The position numbers were made by a program, and so were the translations under genes. From Ruminococcus sp. (GTDB taxonomy: Bacteria > Bacillota > Clostridia > Oscillospirales > Ruminococcaceae): 46,320 nt of DNA. The stretch is taken from the NCBI GenBank assembly GCA_017450925.1, contig JAFSSS010000051.1, positions 1-46,320 of the forward strand, in the 5' to 3' direction. Position 1 is the first letter of the stretch. Every line of letters starts with the position of its first letter. Under the pieces are notes generated by a model, which made no database searches, was not told where the DNA came from, and saw only the letters and a program-made list of their open reading frames with translations. Below, piece by piece: positions 41,467-46,320 of the stretch.

Positions 41467-41988
41467 ATGACTGAACTGTTTGATCTGTATGACGAGAAAA
41501 TGCACCCGCTGGGGGAGATCTGCGAGCGGGGAGATCCTGTTCCGAGAGGAAAGTATCATCTGGTGGTCTCGATACTCCCGGTGAATTTTGAAAACAAGGT
41601 GCTTATCACAAAGCGCTCGCTTGACAAGACCTTCGGCGGACTGTGGGAGATCACGAGCGGCTCCGTCATCTCCGGCGAGACTCCGCGGCAGGGTGCTGTC
41701 CGGGAGCTGAAGGAGGAGACAGGCCTTACCGCTCTTTCCGATGCACTGGACTGCCGGGGACACCTGATCTACAAGAGCGAAAGGCACAACCATATCAGCA
41801 TTTTCTATCTCTTCCGCGCGGATTTCCACGAGGACAGCATCGTCCTCCGTCCCGGAGAGACCGATGCCGCAAGGCTGGTCTATCCGTCGGAGATAGAACG
41901 CATGGCAAAAACGGGCGAATTCATCCCTTATCTGTATCTTAGGGCAAAGACGTTCTTCGCGGACATCTTCGGCGAGGAGCTGCCCTGA
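41467..41988 (+). CDS. Nudix hydrolase
   Basis: A 173-residue Nudix protein. A perfect Nudix box runs from Gly65 to Leu87 (GSVISGE at 65-71, RELKEETGL at 79-87). The N-terminal segment MTELFDLYDEKMHPLGEICERG resembles the IDI-like/YfcD subgroup, which hydrolyses nucleoside diphosphate-linked substrates; the exact substrate is unknown. It starts 14 bases after the dehydrogenase stop. Confidence 0.92.
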   Translation: MTELFDLYDEKMHPLGEICERGDPVPRGKYHLVVSILPVNFENKVLITKRSLDKTFGGLWEITSGSVISGETPRQGAVRELKEETGLTALSDALDCRGHLIYKSERHNHISIFYLFRADFHEDSIVLRPGETDAARLVYPSEIERMAKTGEFIPYLYLRAKTFFADIFGEELP

Positions 41989-42020
41989 CACAGCATATCA
42001 TACCGAAAGAGGAAAGTATA

Positions 42021-42809
42021 ATGAGCAAGGAAAGAAAAAGAATAGTAGTTAAGCTTGGCACATCCACCTTGACGCATAAGACGGGTAAGCTGAACATAAG
42101 GCGCATCGAACGGCTGGTGAAGAACCTTGCCGACCTGCACAATGCGGGGAACGAGCTGGTGATCGTATCCAGCGGAGCCGTCGGCCTCGGAATGGCAAAG
42201 CTGAATTTGATGCAGAAGCCTAAGGAAACACCCTTGAAGCAGGCCTGCGCCGCTATCGGCCAGTGTGAGCTGATGTATTTCTATGATAAGCTGTTTTCGG
42301 ACTACAGTTTGAATGTGGCACAGGTGCTGCTGACCAAATACGTCCTGCTGGAGGACAGGCGGGTGAACGTGCAGAACGCCCTTGAGGAGCTGCTTTCCCG
42401 CAATGTTATCCCTATCGTCAACGAGAACGACACGGTGGCTATCGACGAGCTGGAGCTTGAGGTGGGCGAGAACGACTCTCTTGCCGCAACGGTGGCAACT
42501 ATCGTGGATGCTGACCTTTTGATAATCATGTCGGATATCGACGGACTTTATGACTCCGACCCGCGCAGCAGCGAAAATGCCAAGCTGATACCCGTGGTGG
42601 AGGAGATCACCGAGGAGATCCGTCAGCTTGCGGGCGGTGCAGGCTCGAAGCTGGGAACAGGCGGCATGAGGACCAAGATCGCCGCGGCAGAGATCGCCAA
42701 CTCCCACGGGATAGATATGGTGATAGTCAACGGGCGCAATCCCGACAACCTTTACGATGTGTTTGAAAAGGGCGCGGGTACGCTGTTCAAGGCGAAGAGA
42801 AATAGCTGA
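42021..42809 (+). CDS. proB: Glutamate 5-kinase (kinase domain only)
   Basis: A 262-residue amino acid kinase that phosphorylates glutamate at the gamma-carboxyl group, the first step to proline. VVKLGTSTLT opens the fold, VSSGAVGLGMAKL is the substrate loop, NENDTVA and DIDGLYDSDPR mark the glutamate and ATP sites, and TGGMRTKIAAAEIA the later helix. The C-terminal PUA domain of longer ProB enzymes is absent. Its partner proA is in the same operon but three unrelated genes further on. Confidence 0.96.
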   Translation: MSKERKRIVVKLGTSTLTHKTGKLNIRRIERLVKNLADLHNAGNELVIVSSGAVGLGMAKLNLMQKPKETPLKQACAAIGQCELMYFYDKLFSDYSLNVAQVLLTKYVLLEDRRVNVQNALEELLSRNVIPIVNENDTVAIDELELEVGENDSLAATVATIVDADLLIIMSDIDGLYDSDPRSSENAKLIPVVEEITEEIRQLAGGAGSKLGTGGMRTKIAAAEIANSHGIDMVIVNGRNPDNLYDVFEKGAGTLFKAKRNS

Positions 42810-42838
42810 TAGCGGCTGACAGGATCGGGGGTTGCTGT

Positions 42839-43621
42839 ATGTACGGAGAGATCACCTTTTCAGCTGATGCTCTATGGGGCTATGTGTATGAGGTGCTGTT
42901 TTCCGTCTGCTTTCCGATCCTGCTTTTTATAATACTTAGACGCAGGCACGTCTGTAGGGTGCGCGTCCTGCTGACCGGCTTTGTGACCTATTTTTTGGTG
43001 TCGCTGGTAAGGCAGGGGTTCCGGGTGCTGCTGCTGACCGACAGCGTTAGGCAGCTGCCGGCGCTGTTCTATACAGTCTCGGCGCTGCTTTCGGGAGTGC
43101 TGGAGGAGCTGGGAAGATATCTTGCTTTCAGATATGCTTTGGACGGTTTCAGCGACGGCAGGGATGCTGTTGCCTACGGCATCGGCCACGGCGGAATGGA
43201 GCAGATGTTCGGGAACGGATTGCAGTCGTTCAGCTTTCTTTGGTGGGGCATGGATTGCAATTCAAAGGGCTTTGCCGCTATGACTGCCGGAATGGAGCCG
43301 GAACGCATCTCCGCGTTTTATGACAAGCTTACGGCTGCTGCCGACAACTCCTTTTTGTGGAGCCTTTTAACTTCAATAGCCTGGGCGGAGAGCATGGCGA
43401 ACCACATCGCGCTGTCGGTGCTGGTGCTTATGGCGGTGCATTACCGGGGGCAGAGAAATTTGCTGTTTGCGGCTATGGCTATACATACGTTTATGGATAT
43501 CCTGCCGCCGCTGCTGGTGTGGACAGGCATACCGCTGCCGTTCGCAGCGGATCTGATCATTATGCTGATACCCATTATCTTCACGGTGAAAATGTGGAAA
43601 AAATACGGAGGTGGTGCGTAA
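42839..43621 (+). CDS. YhfC-family putative intramembrane protease
   Basis: A 260-residue membrane protein with about seven hydrophobic segments. The conserved family residues are visible as EELGRYLAF (89-97) and GIGHGGMEQM (114-123), the Glu and His groups expected of the glutamic-type intramembrane proteases related to CPBP/YhfC. The stop overlaps the next start as TAATG. Placement between proB and a phospholipase-like gene gives no clear role. Confidence 0.87.
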   Translation: MYGEITFSADALWGYVYEVLFSVCFPILLFIILRRRHVCRVRVLLTGFVTYFLVSLVRQGFRVLLLTDSVRQLPALFYTVSALLSGVLEELGRYLAFRYALDGFSDGRDAVAYGIGHGGMEQMFGNGLQSFSFLWWGMDCNSKGFAAMTAGMEPERISAFYDKLTAAADNSFLWSLLTSIAWAESMANHIALSVLVLMAVHYRGQRNLLFAAMAIHTFMDILPPLLVWTGIPLPFAADLIIMLIPIIFTVKMWKKYGGGA

Positions 43622-44250
43622 TGTCATCGCTGATGATGCATCTTGCGGTCGGATACAGGCTGGCAGAGAGATACGATGTGGGAGACCGACAGCGGTTCCT
43701 GTTCGGGTCTGTCATCCCGGATGCTGTGCCGAAGGAGCAGAGCCACTTCTTCCTCTTTTACGACAACGGCACCCGCAAGACCTACGACCTCACCGGCTTT
43801 CGGGAAAGATACCGGGAGCATATGCGGGACGGGCTTTATCTCGGCTACTATATGCATCTTATAGAGGACATAGTCTTTCGGGACTATTTCTATCATACGG
43901 TGGGATATGTCCCCGCTGATGAAAAGCTGAAGCAGCTGCATGATGATTACAGCGTGCTGAACGGCTATATCATCGAAAGCTGCGGCATCAGAGAGATCCC
44001 CGATGTGCCGAAGGGCGCGGAGAAGGAACCGCTGCTGCGGGAGCAGGGCATCGAACCTGCGGAGCTGATGCGGGAGCTTCGGGAGGGGCTGAAAAGCAGG
44101 ATCGCCGGCAGGACGGTCTGGTTCTCAAGAGAAAATGCCGACGAATACCTAAAGAGAGCCGCCGCCGTCTGCGGAGAGGAGCTGCGGGCGCTGGCGGGAC
44201 TGAACAGCCACATCAGAGAAAAGGATTTTTCGTGGCTGAAGCATAACTGA
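43621..44250 (+). CDS. Zn-dependent phospholipase C-like hydrolase
   Basis: A 209-residue protein with the pattern of the zinc-dependent phospholipase C fold (PF00882 type): MMHLAVGYRLAERY at the start, FLFGSVIPDAVPKEQSHF with metal-binding Asp and His, and LGYYMHLIEDIVFRDYF with a further His and Asp. No signal peptide is seen, so it is probably cytoplasmic. The ATG overlaps the YhfC stop, so the two are translated together. The family often has no known substrate. Confidence 0.82.
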   Translation: MSSLMMHLAVGYRLAERYDVGDRQRFLFGSVIPDAVPKEQSHFFLFYDNGTRKTYDLTGFRERYREHMRDGLYLGYYMHLIEDIVFRDYFYHTVGYVPADEKLKQLHDDYSVLNGYIIESCGIREIPDVPKGAEKEPLLREQGIEPAELMRELREGLKSRIAGRTVWFSRENADEYLKRAAAVCGEELRALAGLNSHIREKDFSWLKHN

Positions 44251-44268
44251 CAACAGGGGGGCGGATAT

Positions 44269-44856
44269 ATGGGATATGTAATAATAGGCTGTCTGCTGGC
44301 GGGAACAGTCCTGCTGCTGATATATGATCTTAGATTTGCGGATAAGCGCAGGCGGAAGCTGACCGCCGCGGTGGATGCGGTGTTCACGGCGATAGCTGCG
44401 GCCTCGGTGCTGTATGCAGTGTTTGCCAATATATCCTATAAGGACGACAAGGATAAATACGATATCATCGGGGACGACGTTGTGGGAGCGGTCAGATATA
44501 TGAAGACCGAGAACGACCACTATATTTTCAGCCGCTCACAGATCATGTCGCCGGCGGAGCTGATCGCGGTGCCTAAGTCTGCGGCGGAGCTGCCGTCGCT
44601 GTCGGTGGTCTATCCCTATGTAATTATCTGCTCCCAGTGGGGAGCGGAAAGCTATGATGCGGACTTTCCCTCCGGTAAATGTCAAGTGATGACAGGAGTC
44701 GTAAAAATGCGGACGGAGCATATCGGCTTTGCGTTTCTGACCTCGATGTTCTCGGCATCGGTGATGTTCATATATAACCTGATCGTGTTCATTCGCACAT
44801 TCGCTGACAGAAGAAAGGACGCCCGGGAAAACAGTACCGGCGGCTCGGATAAATAA
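44269..44856 (+). CDS. Membrane protein of unknown function
   Basis: A 195-residue protein with three membrane segments: about 2-20 (YVIIGCLLAGTVLLLIYDL), about 33-53 and about 155-176 (FLTSMFSASVMFIYNLIVFI). A soluble domain of about 100 residues lies between the second and third, with strands such as VVGAVRYMKTENDHYIFS. No family is recognised. The gene follows the phospholipase-like gene by 18 bases and precedes proA by 22. Confidence 0.75.
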   Translation: MGYVIIGCLLAGTVLLLIYDLRFADKRRRKLTAAVDAVFTAIAAASVLYAVFANISYKDDKDKYDIIGDDVVGAVRYMKTENDHYIFSRSQIMSPAELIAVPKSAAELPSLSVVYPYVIICSQWGAESYDADFPSGKCQVMTGVVKMRTEHIGFAFLTSMFSASVMFIYNLIVFIRTFADRRKDARENSTGGSDK

Positions 44857-44878
44857 TCATATCAAGGAGATGTTCAAC

Positions 44879-46132
44879 ATGGGCTATATCGAAACTCTCG
44901 GACTGAACGCAAAGGCCTGCAAGACCGAGCTTGCAAATGCATCGGCTGCAAAGAAGAACGATGCGCTTTTGGAGATCGCGCACATCCTTAGACGCTGCGC
45001 CCCCAAGATCATCGAGGCTAATCAGATCGACCTTGAAAACGCCGTAAGGCGCAATATGACCCCCTCAATGCAGGACAGGCTCCGGCTGGACGAAAAGCGC
45101 ATCGAGGGCATCGCTGCCGCCTGCGAAAAGCTGACGGCGCTGGATGATCCTATAGGCGAGGTCATGGGCGGCGGAACTCGCCCCAACGGAATGCGGATCA
45201 CTAAGATCAGAGTTCCTATGGGCGTGGTGGGAATGATCTACGAGGCACGCCCGAATGTTACCGTTGATGCAGCGGCGCTCTGTCTGAAAAGCGGGAACTG
45301 CGTTATCCTCCGGGGCGGCAAGGAGGCTATCAACACCAACAAGATGCTGGCGGCACTGATGCGCCGCGCCGTTGAGACTGCCGGCTTTGACCCCAACATC
45401 ATCCAGCTCGTTGAGGATACCGACCGGGGCATCGCCACGGATATGATGCAGGCCAACGGCCTTATCGACGTGCTTGTTCCGAGAGGCGGCGCACAGCTTA
45501 TCAAGGCCGTGGTGCAGAACGCCACCGTGCCGGTCATCGAGACGGGAACAGGCAACTGCCACGTTTATGTGGATGAAAGCGCCGACCTTGACATGGCTGT
45601 GAACATCGTTGACAACGGCAAGACACAGCGCCCCTCGGTGTGCAACGCGATCGAGACCGTGCTTGTTCACCGCGATGTGGCTGATGACTTCCTGCTGATG
45701 ATGAAGAACCGCCTTGACGAGCATCATGTCGAGCTGCGGGGCTGCCCGATAACCCGGATGATACTGGGCGAGGAAAATGTCGTTCCCGCCGACGAGGACG
45801 ATTACGCCACAGAGTTCCTTGACTACATCCTTGCGGTGAGGGTCGTCGATGACATGGCACAGGCGCTGGAGCATATCGCAAAGTATTCCACCGGGCATTC
45901 GGAATGCATCGTGACTGAAAGCATTTTCGCGGCGGAGGAGTTCCAAAAGAGGGTCGATGCCGCCTGCGTGTATGTGAACTGTTCAACACGCTTTACCGAC
46001 GGCGAGGAATTCGGCCTCGGCGCAGAGATAGGCATTTCCACGCAGAAGCTCCACGCAAGAGGGCCTATGGGTCTGCGTGAGCTGACCACGATGAAATATC
46101 TGATAAACGGCAACGGACAGATAAGAGGCTGA
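44879..46132 (+). CDS. proA: Glutamate-5-semialdehyde dehydrogenase
   Basis: A 417-residue gamma-glutamyl phosphate reductase, second enzyme of proline synthesis, using NADPH on the ProB product. Visible: IRVPMGVVGMIYEARPNVTVDAAALC, LRGGKEAINTN, VPRGGAQLI, the catalytic cysteine in SVCNAIETVLVH and STRFTDGEEFGLGAEIGIST near the end. AAGGAG nine bases before the ATG at 44879 supports that start; an in-frame ATG at 44870 touches the ribosome binding site. Last gene of its operon. Confidence 0.96.
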   Translation: MGYIETLGLNAKACKTELANASAAKKNDALLEIAHILRRCAPKIIEANQIDLENAVRRNMTPSMQDRLRLDEKRIEGIAAACEKLTALDDPIGEVMGGGTRPNGMRITKIRVPMGVVGMIYEARPNVTVDAAALCLKSGNCVILRGGKEAINTNKMLAALMRRAVETAGFDPNIIQLVEDTDRGIATDMMQANGLIDVLVPRGGAQLIKAVVQNATVPVIETGTGNCHVYVDESADLDMAVNIVDNGKTQRPSVCNAIETVLVHRDVADDFLLMMKNRLDEHHVELRGCPITRMILGEENVVPADEDDYATEFLDYILAVRVVDDMAQALEHIAKYSTGHSECIVTESIFAAEEFQKRVDAACVYVNCSTRFTDGEEFGLGAEIGISTQKLHARGPMGLRELTTMKYLINGNGQIRG

Positions 46133-46146
46133 CTGTGAGAGCAATG

Positions 46147-46183
46147 ATATCGGAGAGGCAGAAATGCTTCTCCGATATTTTAT
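46147..46183 (+). terminator. Terminator of the proB-proA operon
   Basis: ATATCGGAGAGGCA pairs with TGCTTCTCCGATAT around a GAAA tetraloop (14 bp), followed by TTTATT. Confidence 0.9.
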
Positions 46184-46320
46184 TAAGGCAACACCGCACG
46201 ACCCCTGTGCATCAGATGCGCCGTCCAGCTTTTCGTCAGATTGCCTAAATTCGACGCAGGCTTGCTGACGCAAGTCAAGGAGAATTTGGGTAATATGACG
46301 GAAAGCTGGCAAGCAGATGA
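46184..46320. repeat. Palindromic intergenic repeat, copy 2 (family A), cut by the window end
   Basis: It begins TTAAGGCAACACCGCACGAC and matches the reverse complement of positions 187 down to about 32, except that the central nested palindrome is replaced by a shorter CTGACGCAAG. It follows the proA terminator directly. The other end lies beyond the window. Confidence 0.85.

Noticed and set aside
41038-41991. Minus-strand open frame across the dehydrogenase and Nudix genes
   Set aside because: It spans two recognisable plus-strand genes and has no start signal.
43357-43620. Upstream extension of the phospholipase-like gene
   Set aside because: It lies fully inside the YhfC gene in another frame; the ATG at 43621 overlaps the YhfC stop as expected for coupling.

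Overview
The window looks like the chromosome of an endospore-forming Bacillota, probably a Ruminococcus-like member of the Clostridia (Oscillospiraceae). The evidence is a yabP-yabQ-divIC-yabR sporulation/division block, an isoleucine-type T-box leader, AAGGAGG-type ribosome binding sites, many near-consensus sigma-A promoters with 17-base spacers, a moderately GC-rich coding background, and long palindromic intergenic repeats. I see no rRNA, CRISPR array, intact insertion sequence or prophage. Both window ends lie in copies of one palindromic repeat in opposite orientation, so the window may be an assembly contig that broke at that repeat.

Layout. 1-3070: palindromic repeat, then a minus-strand operon (flavodoxin, NTF2-like protein, LysR regulator, SDR oxidoreductase) ending in a frameshifted lipoprotein fragment and a LysR-like tail remnant. 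3.5-8.2 kb (minus): a membrane nucleotide-sugar dehydratase, a cytoplasmic sensor-GGDEF protein and a LUD-domain protein. 8.4-10.8 kb (plus): yabP, yabQ, divIC, yabR and a lipoprotein. 10.9-16.8 kb (minus): a 1976-residue two-module NRPS (A-PCP-C-A-PCP-reductase), divergent from a STAS/PP2C-kinase partner-switching pair and followed by an Sfp-type phosphopantetheinyl transferase (PPTase). 20.3-24.1 kb (plus): a GNAT acetyltransferase, then a tightly overlapping operon of PqqD-like protein, HprK-like kinase, S26-type peptidase and ABC exporter. 24.3-27.2 kb: tRNA-Ala(GGC), a small crAss001_48-type protein, a patatin and prfB. 27.2-29.1 kb: an AT-rich islet of three poorly known genes. 29.1-35 kb: XRE regulator, pyruvate kinase, an ABC-F protein with a degenerate second ATPase site, a membrane-anchored protein and a secreted GHL10-like glycosidase. 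35.1-38 kb (minus): AraC regulator, RidA and threonine ammonia-lyase under an Ile T-box. 38-46.2 kb (plus): a DUF975/CmpB-like membrane fusion, then an eight-gene operon containing proB and proA separated by three membrane or hydrolase genes.

How the genes work together. The NRPS, PPTase and nearby exporter/peptidase cassette form a candidate specialised-metabolite region. The terminal reductase predicts aldehyde release. The first adenylation domain lacks the aspartate that normally holds an alpha-amino group, so the starter unit may be a carboxylic acid and the product an N-acyl amino aldehyde. The PqqD/HprK-like/peptidase/exporter operon resembles RiPP maturation machinery but shows no precursor or radical SAM enzyme here. 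IlvA and RidA form a logical pair: RidA clears the reactive enamine/imine that IlvA releases, and an isoleucine-sensing leader controls both.
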